Assembly (NCBI RefSeq): GCF_000698555.1 | Contig: NZ_JFHE01000006.1 | Location: forward strand, 1 to 64,000 | DNA from: Caballeronia grimmiae | GTDB taxonomy: Bacteria > Pseudomonadota > Gammaproteobacteria > Burkholderiales > Burkholderiaceae | Direction of reading: 5' to 3' | Length of the DNA stretch: 64,000 nucleotides | Part shown: positions 34,394 to 44,421 of the stretch, piece after piece | Layout of the letters: each line of letters begins with the position of its first letter | Position numbering within the stretch: position 1 is the stretch's first letter | Notes under the pieces: generated by a model | What the model was told of the DNA's origin: nothing | The model's input: only the letters and a program-made list of their open reading frames with translations | The model's database searches: none | Program-made: the position numbers and the translations under genes

Positions 34394-35329
34394 ATGGATC
34401 GAATCGACGCGATGAAAGTCTTCATCGCCACCCTCGACGAAGGCAGTCTCGCGGGCGCGGGGCGGCGGCTCGGACGTTCGCCCGCCGCCGTCAGCCGCGC
34501 CATCGCCTTTCTCGAAGCGCATACCGGCACCGCGCTGCTTCATCGCACCACACGCACCATCAAGCTGAGTGAAGCGGGCGAACGTTATGCGTCCGCGTGC
34601 AGGCGCATCCTGACCGATCTCGAGGAAGCGGACCTGCTCGTCGCGCACGAACGCTCCGCGCCGCGCGGCCTGCTGACGATCACCGCGCCCGTGGCCGCTG
34701 GCGAAGCGTTGCTCGCGCCGATGCTCGACGACTTCCTCGCGCGCTTCCCCGCCGTATCCGTGCGCCTGCAATTGCTCGACCGGCCCGTGAGCCTGATCGA
34801 CGAGGGCATCGATATCGCCCTGCGCATCGCGCATCTCGCGGACTCGACGCTCATCGCGATTCCCGTGGGCGAAGTGCGGCGGGTCGTGACCGCGTCGCCG
34901 GAATACCTTGACGCCCATCCGCCTATCAATACCCCCGCCGATCTTGCGCAGCATCGCATCATCTCGATGACGCATTTCGGCCTCGATTCGTGGAGCTTTC
35001 CCGCATCGAGCGGCTCCGCGATTCCGCAGGTCGTGCAGTTCGCGCCGCGCATCATCGTCAACACGGTGTGGGCGGCGGTGGCGTCCGCCGTCGACGGGCA
35101 GGGCGTGACGCGGCTTTTTTCGTATCACGTCGCGAAGGAAGTACAGGACGACGCGCTGCGCATCGTGCTGCCCGACAGCGAGCACGCGCCGTTGCCGGTC
35201 CATTTGCTGACGCCTCAAGGACGGCTCGCCGTGCCGAAAGTGCGCGCGTTCGTCGACTTCGCGACGCCGCGTTTGCGCCGCCAGTTCAAGCGATTGCGGA
35301 TCGCCACGCGGCGACAGTCGACCGTTTAG
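34394..35329 (+). CDS. LysR-family transcriptional regulator
   Basis: Protein of 311 residues. The DNA-binding domain (MDRIDAMKVFIATLDEGSLA; RSPAAVSRAIAFLEAHTG; RTTRTIKLSEAGE) is of the CrgA/DsdC-like subgroup, followed by the effector domain (LLTITAPVAAGEALLAPML). It sits 111 bp from the divergent hydrolase and 80 bp before the co-directional MFS exporter, and probably controls one or both. Confidence 0.9.
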   Translation: MDRIDAMKVFIATLDEGSLAGAGRRLGRSPAAVSRAIAFLEAHTGTALLHRTTRTIKLSEAGERYASACRRILTDLEEADLLVAHERSAPRGLLTITAPVAAGEALLAPMLDDFLARFPAVSVRLQLLDRPVSLIDEGIDIALRIAHLADSTLIAIPVGEVRRVVTASPEYLDAHPPINTPADLAQHRIISMTHFGLDSWSFPASSGSAIPQVVQFAPRIIVNTVWAAVASAVDGQGVTRLFSYHVAKEVQDDALRIVLPDSEHAPLPVHLLTPQGRLAVPKVRAFVDFATPRLRRQFKRLRIATRRQSTV

Positions 35330-35409
35330 CGAAAGAGTCTCTTCCGTATCCCGCCGATTCTCTCGCGAATCGCGCGAATATAAACTGCATGCAATGGTAC
35401 GGAGGGAGC

Positions 35410-36609
35410 ATGCGATACGCAGTGTCGAATCAACCGGAGGGCGCGACGTTTCAGGTGTGGCGCGGCGTGCTGGCGGGCGCGAGCGCGAGTCTCGTCGGCA
35501 TCGGGCTCGCTCGCTTCGCCTATACGCCGCTGCTGCCGGCGATCATCGGCGCGCACTGGTTCCCCGCATCGACGGCGGCTTACCTCGGCGCGGCGAATCT
35601 CGGCGGCTATCTGGTCGGTGCGCTGTCGGCGGGCGCGCTCGTTCGTCATGCGCGTCCGGCAACCGTGCTGCGCGCGATGATGCTGCTCGCGACCATCGCG
35701 TTCATCGCGTGCGCGTTTCCGGTGTCGTTCGCGTGGTTCTTCGTGTGGCGGCTCGCGTCAGGGATATCCGGCGGCGCGCTGATGGTGCTCGCCGCACCGA
35801 CGATCCTCGCGCACGTCGCGCCGTCGCGGCGCGGTTTCGCGGGCGGCGCGATCTTCACCGGCATCGGCCTGGGCATCGCCGCATCGGGGACCATCGTGCC
35901 GCTGTTGCTGCGAGAAGGGCTTCGACAGACGTGGCTCGGGCTTGCGGCGGTGTCGCTGCTGCTGACGGTCATCGCGTGGAATGGATGGCCTGCGCAAGAT
36001 GCGCCGTCATCGCCAGTCAACGAGCAACCGAAAGCGAAATCGCCGCCGGCGCCCGCGTTGCGCGCGCTCTTCGCGGAGTACGGGCTGAACGCGGTCGGCC
36101 TCGTGCCGCACATGATTTTTCTCGTCGATTACGTCGCACGCGGGCTCGGCAAGGGTGTCGATGCGGGCGCGCAATACTGGGTGCTGTATGGACTCGGCGC
36201 GATTGCGGGGCCGCTGTTGAGCGGGCATCTCGCGGATCGCGCGGGCTTTGGCCGTGCGTTGCGCGTCGCGCTCGTGCTTCAGCTCGTCGCGGTCGTGCTG
36301 CCTGTGATCGCATCGGGCGCGGCGCTGCTGATGGTATCGAGTGTCGTCGTCGGCGCGTTCACGCCGGGCATCGTGCCGCTCGTGCTTGGCCGCGTGAACG
36401 AATTGCTCGCGCATCATCCCGCCGCGCAAAAACGCGCCTGGCGCACCGCGACGACGAGCTTCGCCGTGATGCAGGCTGCATCCGCCTATGGCCTGTCGTT
36501 CCTGTTCTCGCACAGCGGCGGCGACTACCGCCTGCTGTTCGCGATCGGCGCGGCGGCGCTCGGCGTCGCGTTCGTGGTCGATGTCGTTGCGGTGGCGCGG
36601 TCGAAGTGA
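35410..36609 (+). CDS. MFS transporter of the YbfB/YjiJ family
   Basis: Protein of 399 residues with about 12 membrane segments. LVGIGLARFAYTPLLPAII near the start is the signature of the YbfB/YjiJ group. FSAAYLG-like helix 2, FVWRLASGISGGALMVLAAP and LLFAIGAAALGVAFVVDVV complete the fold. A GGAGG 5 bases upstream fixes the ATG at 35410. The substrate is unknown; exporters of this group are often linked to LysR genes, as here. Confidence 0.88.
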   Translation: MRYAVSNQPEGATFQVWRGVLAGASASLVGIGLARFAYTPLLPAIIGAHWFPASTAAYLGAANLGGYLVGALSAGALVRHARPATVLRAMMLLATIAFIACAFPVSFAWFFVWRLASGISGGALMVLAAPTILAHVAPSRRGFAGGAIFTGIGLGIAASGTIVPLLLREGLRQTWLGLAAVSLLLTVIAWNGWPAQDAPSSPVNEQPKAKSPPAPALRALFAEYGLNAVGLVPHMIFLVDYVARGLGKGVDAGAQYWVLYGLGAIAGPLLSGHLADRAGFGRALRVALVLQLVAVVLPVIASGAALLMVSSVVVGAFTPGIVPLVLGRVNELLAHHPAAQKRAWRTATTSFAVMQAASAYGLSFLFSHSGGDYRLLFAIGAAALGVAFVVDVVAVARSK

Positions 36610-36610
36610 A

Positions 36611-37567
36611 TCAGGCCAGCGCCGCGTCCTTCGTCACGATCTTGCGCGGAATGAGCTTGAGTTCATAGAACGTATCCGCGATGCGCTGCTGCTGGTCCAG
36701 CACGGATGAATCGATCGGACGATACACATGCTCGTAATGCTCCAGTCCGGTCTTGATGATCGCGGCGTCGAGCCCTTGAATCGGCGCGAGCTGCGCGGCG
36801 GCTTCCGCCGGATTCTGCTTGACCCATTGGCCTTGCTTGCCGAGCGCATCCATCGCGATGCCGATCACGTCCTTGCGCTTCTGGGCGAATTCGCGCTGGC
36901 TCAGGAAGAACTGATGATGGCTCGCCACGCCGTCTGCATCCGCGATCAGACGCGCATTGCTCTGCGCCTGCGCCGCCGCGAGGAACGGGTCCCATATCGC
37001 CCAGGCATCGATGGAGCGGCGTTCGAGCGCGGCGCGCGCATCGGCGGGTGGGAGAAACACGGGTTGAACGTCGGTATAGGCGAGCCCGTGCTTGCGCAGC
37101 AACGCGACGATGAACCAGTGCACATCCGATCCCTTGTTGAAGGCGATTTTCTTGCCCTTCAGATCGGCGACGCTTTTGATCGGTGAGTCTTGCGGGACGA
37201 TCACGCCTTCTGCGTGCGGCGTCGGAATTTCGTAGGCGGTATAGACGAAGTCCGCGCCCGCCGCTTGCGCGAACACGGGTGGCGCTTCGCCGACATAGCC
37301 GAAGTCGATCGCGCCGACATTCAGCCCTTCGAGCAATTGCGGGCCAGCGGGGAATTCGGTCCACGTCACTTTTACGCCTAGCGGCGCGAGCTGCTTCTCC
37401 AGCGTGCCGTTCGCCCTGAGCAACACGAGCGTGCTCGCGGCCTTCTGATAACCGATTCTGAAGCGATCGTTCTCGAACTTCGCCCAGGACGGCGCCGCCA
37501 TTCCTCCGAGCGTTCCGGCGAGCGCGGCCAGGAAAATTCGGCGGCTTTTCGATGTCGTGCGATTCAT
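36611..37567 (-). CDS. ssuA: SsuA, aliphatic-sulfonate-binding periplasmic protein (copy 1)
   Basis: Protein of 318 residues with a Tat-like signal (SRRIFLAALAGTLGGMAAPSWA, shown in part: SRRIF then AALAGTLGG). The mature protein begins near KFENDRFRIGYQKAAS. Motifs FRIGYQKAASTLVLLRANG, VGEAPPVFAQAAGADFVYTA and DAWAIWDPFLAAAQ are those of sulfonate-binding proteins. It delivers alkanesulfonates to SsuBC. Unlike the usual operon it is divergent from ssuD across 283 bp, so it has its own promoter. Confidence 0.9.
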   Translation of the reverse strand: MNRTTSKSRRIFLAALAGTLGGMAAPSWAKFENDRFRIGYQKAASTLVLLRANGTLEKQLAPLGVKVTWTEFPAGPQLLEGLNVGAIDFGYVGEAPPVFAQAAGADFVYTAYEIPTPHAEGVIVPQDSPIKSVADLKGKKIAFNKGSDVHWFIVALLRKHGLAYTDVQPVFLPPADARAALERRSIDAWAIWDPFLAAAQAQSNARLIADADGVASHHQFFLSQREFAQKRKDVIGIAMDALGKQGQWVKQNPAEAAAQLAPIQGLDAAIIKTGLEHYEHVYRPIDSSVLDQQQRIADTFYELKLIPRKIVTKDAALA

Positions 37568-37850
37568 GGTGCAAAGCCTCCGGCATATGAGTGACGCGAC
37601 CGCCTGCTTCAGCGAGACGGCCGGTCCGCCATGCTAACGAGGCGCACGAGCGCCGTGAAATGATCTATTCGACTAAGCAAATCACCGTCATGGCGATAGA
37701 CGCGCCGCTCCCGCTTGCAAAGCACTAAAGCAGAAAACCAAAGCTGAATTCCATCGTTCGCGGCAGTCACGCGCGTCCTTAAACTGGCCTACTCGTCTGC
37801 GACGGCATCGCCGTCAAAAAACGCTCAACGAAGGCAAAGAGGAATAGCGC
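37568..37850. promoter_or_regulatory. Divergent promoter region between ssuA and ssuDCB
   Basis: This 283-bp region is AT-rich at 37655-37760 and carries promoters for both units. In related bacteria CysB-type or SsuR LysR activators bind such regions under sulfate limitation; no defined site could be assigned here. A small stem (GACGGC at 37799, ATC loop, GCCGTC) followed by A's lies in the ssuD leader. Confidence 0.45.
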
Positions 37851-39014
37851 ATGAATGTGTTCTGGTTCATCCCGACCCACGGTGACAGCCGCTATCTGGG
37901 CACGTCGAAAGGGGCGCGCGCCGCTGACCTCTCGTATTTTCAGCAGATTGCAACCGCCGCCGATACGCTCGGCTATGAAGGCGTGCTGCTTCCCACAGGA
38001 CGTTCGTGCGAAGACGCATGGGTCGTCGCATCGAGCCTCATCGCGGCCACGAAGAAGCTGAAGTTTCTCGTCGCGATCCGCCCGGGTTTGTCGTCGCCGG
38101 GATTGTCCGCGCGCATGGCGTCCACGTTCGATCGACTGTCGGGCGGTCGTCTGCTGATCAACGTCGTGACGGGCGGCGACGCAGCCGAGCTGGAAGGCGA
38201 CGGCCTCTTCGCCGATCACGACACGCGCTACGAAATCACCGATGAATTCCTGCATATCTGGCGCAATCTGCTGAGCGCATCGCATACGAACGAAGCCATC
38301 GAGTTCGATGGCAAGCATCTGCAATCGAAGGGCGGCAAGGTGCTGTATCCGCCGGTGCAGAAGCCACATCCGCCGCTGTGGTTCGGCGGTTCGTCGGCGG
38401 CGGCGCATGACATCGCCGCGACCCATATCGATACCTATCTCACTTGGGGCGAGCCGCCCGAAGCGGTCAGGAAGAAGCTCGACGATATACGCGCCCGCGC
38501 ACAAGCGCAGGGTCGCAAGATTCGCTTCGGCATCCGCCTGCATGTGATCGTGCGCGAGACCGAAGAGGAAGCATGGGCGGCGGCCGACAGCCTGATCAGC
38601 CATCTCGACGATGAGACGGTCGCGCGTGCGCAGGCTGCCTTCGCAAAGATGGATTCGGAAGGCCAGCGCCGCATGGCGCAGTTGCACGGCGGCAAGCGCG
38701 GCGGCCGCGAGACGCTCGAGATCTATCCGAACCTCTGGGCGGGCGTGGGCCTCGTGCGCGGTGGCGCTGGAACGGCATTAGTTGGGAATCCGGAACAAGT
38801 GGCGGCGCGCATGAAGGAATATGCGGACCTCGGCATCGAGACGTTCATTCTTTCCGGCTATCCGCATCTCGAAGAGTCGTACCGGTTCGCCGAACTCGTG
38901 TTCCCGCTTCTCGGCGAGCGCGGGGTGCAGGCCGAGAAGAAGTCCGGTCCGTTGTCGGGACCGTTCGGCGAAATCGTCGGCAATAGCTATCTGCCTAACG
39001 CGAGCCAGAGCTGA
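37851..39014 (+). CDS. ssuD: SsuD, FMNH2-dependent alkanesulfonate monooxygenase
   Basis: Protein of 387 residues, bacterial-luciferase-like fold. It opens [20 protein letters not shown] and has [39 protein letters not shown] and the flexible-loop region ([22 protein letters not shown]). It releases sulfite from alkanesulfonates with reduced flavin supplied by a reductase. No ssuE is in this operon; a related reductase is at 44422-45063. AAGAGGAA precedes the ATG. Confidence 0.95.
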   Translation: MNVFWFIPTHGDSRYLGTSKGARAADLSYFQQIATAADTLGYEGVLLPTGRSCEDAWVVASSLIAATKKLKFLVAIRPGLSSPGLSARMASTFDRLSGGRLLINVVTGGDAAELEGDGLFADHDTRYEITDEFLHIWRNLLSASHTNEAIEFDGKHLQSKGGKVLYPPVQKPHPPLWFGGSSAAAHDIAATHIDTYLTWGEPPEAVRKKLDDIRARAQAQGRKIRFGIRLHVIVRETEEEAWAAADSLISHLDDETVARAQAAFAKMDSEGQRRMAQLHGGKRGGRETLEIYPNLWAGVGLVRGGAGTALVGNPEQVAARMKEYADLGIETFILSGYPHLEESYRFAELVFPLLGERGVQAEKKSGPLSGPFGEIVGNSYLPNASQS

Positions 39015-39050
39015 ACATGCAATCGCAATCTCATCGGAGGAACTAGCAGC

Positions 39051-39893
39051 ATGGCCGATGCCCTCACTCAGGCGATACCCGCCGCAGCGCAGAACAAGCG
39101 ATACGGCGCTCTCATTTTCAGGCGGATCGGCGCGGCGATCGCGCCGTGGCTCGTGCCCATTGCCATCCTGCTGCTCTGGGAATATGCGACGCGTGCCGGC
39201 GTGCTTTCGACGCGCGTGCTGCCCGAGCCGCTTGCCGTCGTCAAATCGGCATGGGCGCTGATTCAGTCGGGCGATATGTGGGCGAACGTGAAAGTCAGCG
39301 CCTGGCGCGCGTTGCTGGGCCTGGCTATCGGCGGCGGCGTCGGGCTGGTGCTCGGACTCTGGACCGGACTCTTTCGTCCGTTCGAAGTCGCGCTTGATTC
39401 CACGGTGCAGATGATCCGCAACATCCCCGCGCTCGCGATGATTCCGCTCGTCATTCTGTGGTTCGGCATCGAAGAGGAAGCGAAGATTTTTCTCGTCGCG
39501 CTGGGCGTGTTCTTTCCGGTGTACGTCAACACGTTCCACGGCATCCGTTCCGTCGATGCGAACCTGATCGAGATGGCGCGCAGCTATGGCCTGAAGGGCT
39601 TCGCGCTGTATCGCGATGTGATCTTTCCGGGCGCGTTGCCGTCGATTCTCGTCGGCGTGCGCTTTGCGCTCGGCCTCATGTGGGTGATGCTGATCGTCGC
39701 CGAAACCATCTCGGCGCAATCGGGCATCGGCTATATGACGATGAACGCACGCGAGTTCCTGCAAACGGACGTGGTGGTCGTCGGCATCCTGCTTTATGCG
39801 GTGCTCGGCAAGCTCGCGGACGTGCTCGCGAAAGGCATCGAACGCGCGGCGCTGCGCTGGCATCCGGCGTATCAACGAGGAGAGAAGGCATGA
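39051..39893 (+). CDS. ssuC: SsuC, alkanesulfonate ABC transporter permease
   Basis: Protein of 280 residues with six membrane segments and the ABC-permease EAA motif ([19 protein letters not shown], then [11 protein letters not shown]). [20 protein letters not shown] is typical of SsuC/TauC. It starts 36 bp after ssuD and overlaps ssuB by ATGA. Confidence 0.94.
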   Translation: MADALTQAIPAAAQNKRYGALIFRRIGAAIAPWLVPIAILLLWEYATRAGVLSTRVLPEPLAVVKSAWALIQSGDMWANVKVSAWRALLGLAIGGGVGLVLGLWTGLFRPFEVALDSTVQMIRNIPALAMIPLVILWFGIEEEAKIFLVALGVFFPVYVNTFHGIRSVDANLIEMARSYGLKGFALYRDVIFPGALPSILVGVRFALGLMWVMLIVAETISAQSGIGYMTMNAREFLQTDVVVVGILLYAVLGKLADVLAKGIERAALRWHPAYQRGEKA

Positions 39894-40681
39894 GCGCGAC
39901 TGCTGCTGTGTCGTTCAGAGTGGACGAGCGCTCGACGATCGAGCGAGCGCAACCGCATGCGCGGATTGCGCACGATGTCGCGGTGGAGCTGCGCGGCGTC
40001 GAGAAGCGTTATGGCGATCGCACGGTGTTGTCGGCGTTGGACCTGTCGATCGAACAGGGCAGCTTCGTGACGATCGTCGGACGCAGCGGATGCGGAAAGT
40101 CGACGCTGCTGCGGCTCATCGCTGGCCTCGAAACGCCCAGCGGCGGCGCGCTGTCGATGCGCGCGAGCAACGGCGAGGCGCTCGACACGCGCATCATGTT
40201 TCAGGACGCGCGGCTGTTGCCGTGGAAGACCGTGCTGCAAAACGTGATGCTCGGCCTCAAGCGCGGCGCACGCGATCAGGCTCGGGCGGTGCTGGCGGAA
40301 GTCGGGCTGCTGGAACGCGAGAACGACTGGCCGTCGCAACTGTCGGGTGGCCAGAGACAGCGCGTGGCGCTGGCGCGCGCGCTGGTGCATCGGCCGCAAC
40401 TGCTGCTGCTCGATGAACCGCTCGGCGCGCTGGATGCGCTCACGCGCATCGAAATGCATGCGTTGATCGAACGGCTGTGGCGCGAGCATCGCTTTACCGC
40501 GCTGCTCGTGACGCATGACGTGCATGAGGCGGTCGTGCTCGGTGACCGCATTCTGTTGATCGAGGAAGGGCGTATCGCGCTGGATCAGCCCGTGCCACTG
40601 GCACGGCCGCGCAAGCAGGCATCGGCGGAAGCGTCGGCACTCGAAGAGCGCGTGTTGCGCCGGATTCTGAAGCAGGGTTAA
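39890..40681 (+). CDS. ssuB: SsuB, alkanesulfonate ABC transporter ATPase
   Basis: Protein of 263 residues. Walker A is GRSGCGKST, the Q-loop is in [13 protein letters not shown], the ABC signature is LSGGQRQR, Walker B is [12 protein letters not shown] and the switch histidine is in VTHDVHEAV. It energises uptake with SsuC and the SsuA proteins. The start at 39890 overlaps the ssuC stop. It ends 10 bp before a strong hairpin. Confidence 0.94.
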   Translation: MSATAAVSFRVDERSTIERAQPHARIAHDVAVELRGVEKRYGDRTVLSALDLSIEQGSFVTIVGRSGCGKSTLLRLIAGLETPSGGALSMRASNGEALDTRIMFQDARLLPWKTVLQNVMLGLKRGARDQARAVLAEVGLLERENDWPSQLSGGQRQRVALARALVHRPQLLLLDEPLGALDALTRIEMHALIERLWREHRFTALLVTHDVHEAVVLGDRILLIEEGRIALDQPVPLARPRKQASAEASALEERVLRRILKQG

Positions 40682-40691
40682 AGGGAAACAG

Positions 40692-40714
40692 GCGGGCCTT
40701 CGCTGAAGGCCCGC
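40692..40714. terminator. Bidirectional hairpin between ssuB and the second ssuA
   Basis: Perfect 10-bp stem (GCGGGCCTTC and its complement) with a 3-base loop, between two convergent stop codons. Read on the minus strand it is followed by CTGTTTCCCTTT, a better U-rich tail than on the plus strand. Confidence 0.8.
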
Positions 40715-40721
40715 AACGCAG

Positions 40722-41711
40722 TTACGCCGCGATGGCTTTGGCCTGCTTCGCGGCGAAATCCCATACGAGCGACTCTTTCGTGTCGACACGCGCGGGCAGC
40801 AAGCCGTTGCGATGAAACGTGTCCGCGATGGTCTGCTGTTCACCGAAGTTCTGCGCCGTCACCGCGCGCACGACATAGCTGCGGCGTGCATTCGCGCGTT
40901 CGATGGTCGCGGCATCGAGACCCCACACCGGCGCGAGCGCATTCGCGGCATCCTGCTGATGGGCGAGCAGCCACTCGCCGGCGCCTCTCAATTGGTCGAA
41001 CACGGTCTGCACGATCTGCGGATGCGCAGCGGCATACGAACGCGATGCGAGGTAGTAACGCTGATACGAGGCCAGCCCTGCGCCGTCGACGAGCACGCGC
41101 GCATCGTTCGTCTTCTCCACCGAAGCGACATACGGGTCCCACGTGATCCACGCATCGACGCTGTCGCGCTCGAATGCGGCGCGTCCGTCGGCCGGCGTGA
41201 GATAGGCGGTCTTGATGTCGGCGGGTTCGAGCTTGGCGCGTGCGAGTGCAGCGAACAAAAGATAATGGCTGCCGGCGGCCTTCGTCACAGCAATGCGCTT
41301 GCCCTTCAGATCCGCGAGCGAACGGACAGCCCCGTCCTTCTTCACGATGATGGCCTGCGCGTGGGGCGACGGCGCTTCCTGCGCGACATAGACGAAGCTC
41401 GCATGGGCGGCCTGCGCGAAGATCGGCACGGTGTCGGCGACATCGGCGCTGAAGTCGACGGCGTTCACGTTGAGCGCTTCGGTCAGCGGCAGACCGCTTG
41501 CGAATTCGTTCCACGATACGCGCACGTTCAGCGGCGCGAGCGCCTTTTCGAGGGAGCCGCGCGTCTTGAGCAGCGTGATGAGCGTCGATGACTTCTGATA
41601 GCCGATGCGCAGCACTTGCGGCGATGCCTGCGCGAACGCGAACGAATGCGCGGCGCCGAGCGTGGAAGCGAGCGCGAGGCGGGTGAAGGTGCGTCGGGTC
41701 ATCGGCGCCAT
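40722..41711 (-). CDS. Sulfonate-binding periplasmic protein, SsuA-like (copy 2)
   Basis: Protein of 329 residues with an N-terminal export signal (RRTFTRLALASTLGAAHSF). Its body parallels SsuA copy 1: VLRIGYQKSSTLITLLKTRG, FAQAAHASFVYVAQEAPSPH and DAWITWDPYVASVE. It differs enough to bind another sulfonate or sulfate ester. It has no permease or ATPase of its own and probably feeds the adjacent SsuBC. It is encoded convergently with ssuB, with a shared terminator. Confidence 0.85.
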   Translation of the reverse strand: MAPMTRRTFTRLALASTLGAAHSFAFAQASPQVLRIGYQKSSTLITLLKTRGSLEKALAPLNVRVSWNEFASGLPLTEALNVNAVDFSADVADTVPIFAQAAHASFVYVAQEAPSPHAQAIIVKKDGAVRSLADLKGKRIAVTKAAGSHYLLFAALARAKLEPADIKTAYLTPADGRAAFERDSVDAWITWDPYVASVEKTNDARVLVDGAGLASYQRYYLASRSYAAAHPQIVQTVFDQLRGAGEWLLAHQQDAANALAPVWGLDAATIERANARRSYVVRAVTAQNFGEQQTIADTFHRNGLLPARVDTKESLVWDFAAKQAKAIAA

Positions 41712-41845
41712 TGCGGGTGTCCTTTCGTCGTGTGCGAGGTCGCGGGATCGTCATCGTAGCAATGCGACGATCCCGCGCTAACTGACGGATTCAGCTATCG
41801 ATCCCGCGCACGGCGATAAGCGTGCGGACAACCCGTGGCGTGCGT

Positions 41846-42673
41846 TCAGTGCTGCGGTGCGCCGTCCCACGCGGGCAGCGTCGCACCGTGATAGACAGTC
41901 AGGATCGCCGACGCCACGTTCGCTTGCTGATAGCTCTGCACCAGCGTCTTGACCCAGGGCGCTTGCGCATCCTTCGCATTCACCGCGATGAAGTTGCGAT
42001 ACGGATTGCCGTTCACGCTCTCCTGCGCGATGCGTTCCTGCGGGATCTTGATGCCGGCCTTGATCGCCCAGTCAGTGTTGACGACGGCTGCGTCGAGATC
42101 GCCGATCGCGCGTCCGACGATGCCCGCATCCAGTTCCTTGATCTGAACATGCTTCGGATTGCTTGCGATATCGCGCGCCGTCGGCAGCTGGCCGACGCCT
42201 TCACGCAGCTTGATGATGCCATTCGCTTGCAACAGCAATAGCGCGCGGCCCTCGTTGCTCGGATCGTTCGGCACGCCGATGGCGGCGTTCTGCGGCAATT
42301 CCGCTACCGATTTGACCTTGCGCGAATAGAGACCGATTGGCTGCACATAGGTGAAGCCGACCGGCACGATGTCGTAATGACGCGCGTTGATCTGTGCGTC
42401 GAGATAGGGCTTGTGCTGGAACGAGTTGGCATCGAGGTCGTGTTGCGCGAGCGCCTCGTTGGGCTGGGTGTAGTCGGAGAACGTCGTCACCTTCACCTTG
42501 ATGCCCTGCTTCGCGGCATTGGCAGCGACTGCGCGCCACACGTCTTCGTCTTCGCCCGACATGATGCCTACGCGGATTGTCTTGTCCGCGGCGAGCGCCG
42601 GTTGTGCGCTTGCGATGCCCAATGCAATCAATGCGGAGAACAGGGCGGTTTTGATGGGCGCTTTTAGCTTCAT
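41846..42673 (-). CDS. MetQ/NlpA-family binding protein (methionine-type ABC importer)
   Basis: Protein of 275 residues. The signal is LFSALIALGIASAQPALAAD without a lipobox cysteine at the cleavage site, so it is probably a soluble periplasmic protein rather than a lipoprotein. Family motifs are IRVGIMSGEDEDVWRAVA, DYTQPNEALAQHDLDANSFQ, IGVPNDPSNEGRALLLLQ and NTDWAIKAGI. The family binds methionine and related sulfur compounds. No MetN or MetI gene lies beside it, so it depends on a transporter elsewhere. Confidence 0.88.
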   Translation of the reverse strand: MKLKAPIKTALFSALIALGIASAQPALAADKTIRVGIMSGEDEDVWRAVAANAAKQGIKVKVTTFSDYTQPNEALAQHDLDANSFQHKPYLDAQINARHYDIVPVGFTYVQPIGLYSRKVKSVAELPQNAAIGVPNDPSNEGRALLLLQANGIIKLREGVGQLPTARDIASNPKHVQIKELDAGIVGRAIGDLDAAVVNTDWAIKAGIKIPQERIAQESVNGNPYRNFIAVNAKDAQAPWVKTLVQSYQQANVASAILTVYHGATLPAWDGAPQH

Positions 42674-42811
42674 GGTTTGCGGTTTCCGCGACTTGGTATG
42701 GAAGTCGTGATGCTAATTAGCGCGGGCGCAAGGGGCAAATAATATCGGGCGATATGGTTATACGTGCGGCTGTTGGTTTCGCGCCGGTCTATTGGCGCGG
42801 CCTCGGTGACT

Positions 42812-44416
42812 TCAAACCACGAAGAATCCGCACGTGCCGTCACGCTCCAGTTGCGCGACCAGCCCGTACTCCCATTCGAGATACGCCTGCATCGCTTCCC
42901 GCGCGTTATCCACGCCCTCATACGGACGCCGATACCTGTCGATACGCGGCGACACCATCCCGCTCTCGCCGCCCTCAGTGGGCAATCCCGCGCGCACCCA
43001 CGCCGAAGTTCCGCCCTCCAGCACATGCACCGGCTTGCCCGTCAACGCAGCAACGTCGGCGGCGGCATAAGGTGCAAGCGCATTCGTGCCGCATGTCACC
43101 ACGTAACGCTTCGCATCGGGCAAATGATCGTATGCCGGCGTAAGACGCGATCGCAAAATCCAGCGCGCACCGATGATATGGGCCTTCACGAAACTCGCGC
43201 CCGGCGCAACATCGAGCAACACGACGCCACTGTCCGGATCAGCTAGCAGCGCCGACAGTTCAGCGGGCGCAAGCGAAGGAACGCTCGGCGGCTGAGGCCG
43301 ATCAGGCCGCCACGGGCCCGTTTCGTTTAGCGATCCTGACGATACGCCGTCGACCACATACGTTTCGATGTTCATCTGCGCCAGCCACGACGCCGTCATG
43401 TTCGCACGCACGCCGTCGTCGTCCACAAGCACGACGCGTGCGCCGCGCACCGGCGCGAACATCTCGGTTTCCTGCACGAGCTGGCCGCCCGGCGCGTTCT
43501 GAAATCCCGGCGCGTGCCCCGCCTCATACTCTTCCGGCGTTCGCACATCGAACCGATAGACCGTACGCGCCGCATCCTCGGCCCATCGTGACGCCTCTTC
43601 GAGCGACGTGCGCCGCACGCCCGCACGATCGGCAAGCGCGTGCGCCGCCTTCCGCGATGCGTCGAGCGACGACGCATCGCGCCCCGCATCGGTATCGAAG
43701 CGCCGTTCGCTGCCGTGTTCCAGCGCCTGCCCTGAAAGCGTCCAGCCGATCGTGCCGTTGCGCAGCGCGGCCACCGGGTTCGGCAAGCCCGCATTGACCA
43801 GCGATTGCGCACCGATGATGCTGCGCGTGCGCCCCGCGCAATTGACCACGATGCGCGTCGCCGCATCCGGCGCGAGTGCGCGCGCACGCAGCACCAGTTC
43901 CGCACCCGGCACGCTGATGCTGCCCGGAATGTTCATCGTGCGATATTCGTCGAAGCGGCGCGCATCGAGCACCACGACGTCATCGCCATTTTTCTGCAAC
44001 TCGTGCAGTGTCGGAGCGGACAGCATCGGTGTATGAAGCCGCGCTTCGACGAATTCGCCGAACGCCTTGCTCGGCACATTCACGTCGCGAAACACCTCGC
44101 CGCCTGCTCGAATCCAGCCGGCGAGGCCGTCTTTCAGCAGCGCGACGTGCGTATAGCCCAGCTCCGCGAACTTCTGCGCGGCGCGCAATGCAAGCCCTTC
44201 GCCGTCATCGAGCAATACGATGGAGACAGTGCGGCGAGGCAGGCGCGTATAAGCATCGAGTTCAATGCGCGCCAGCGGAAAATTCGCCGCGAACAGCGGA
44301 TGAGATTGCGCGTGCGGGTCTTCCTCGCGCACGTCGAGCAGCGCGATCTCGCGCTTCTCAAGAAGCGCCTCGCGCACGTCCTGATACGTCCGCACCGCGA
44401 ATTGAGTCTGGCTCAT
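42812..44416 (-). CDS. Four-domain rhodanese-like sulfurtransferase
   Basis: Protein of 534 residues with four rhodanese modules: about 5-108, 130-230, 265-360 and 380-480. Domains 2 and 4 keep the active cysteine (VVNCAGRTR, Cys193; VVTCGTNA, Cys442). Domains 1 and 3 have aspartate there instead (VLLDDGEG; VLVDDDGV), so they are probably structural. A 50-residue C-terminal tail follows (LEWEYGLVAQLERDG). Such proteins carry sulfane sulfur to thiol or cyanide acceptors. It starts 5 bp after the FMN reductase gene, so the two form an operon within the sulfur island. Confidence 0.88.
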   Translation of the reverse strand: MSQTQFAVRTYQDVREALLEKREIALLDVREEDPHAQSHPLFAANFPLARIELDAYTRLPRRTVSIVLLDDGEGLALRAAQKFAELGYTHVALLKDGLAGWIRAGGEVFRDVNVPSKAFGEFVEARLHTPMLSAPTLHELQKNGDDVVVLDARRFDEYRTMNIPGSISVPGAELVLRARALAPDAATRIVVNCAGRTRSIIGAQSLVNAGLPNPVAALRNGTIGWTLSGQALEHGSERRFDTDAGRDASSLDASRKAAHALADRAGVRRTSLEEASRWAEDAARTVYRFDVRTPEEYEAGHAPGFQNAPGGQLVQETEMFAPVRGARVVLVDDDGVRANMTASWLAQMNIETYVVDGVSSGSLNETGPWRPDRPQPPSVPSLAPAELSALLADPDSGVVLLDVAPGASFVKAHIIGARWILRSRLTPAYDHLPDAKRYVVTCGTNALAPYAAADVAALTGKPVHVLEGGTSAWVRAGLPTEGGESGMVSPRIDRYRRPYEGVDNAREAMQAYLEWEYGLVAQLERDGTCGFFVV

Positions 44417-44421
44417 GCGTG

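Noticed and set aside
37799..37813. Hairpin before ssuD as a terminator
   Set aside because: The stem is only 6 bp and is followed by A's, not T's, on the coding strand; on the other strand the T's precede it.
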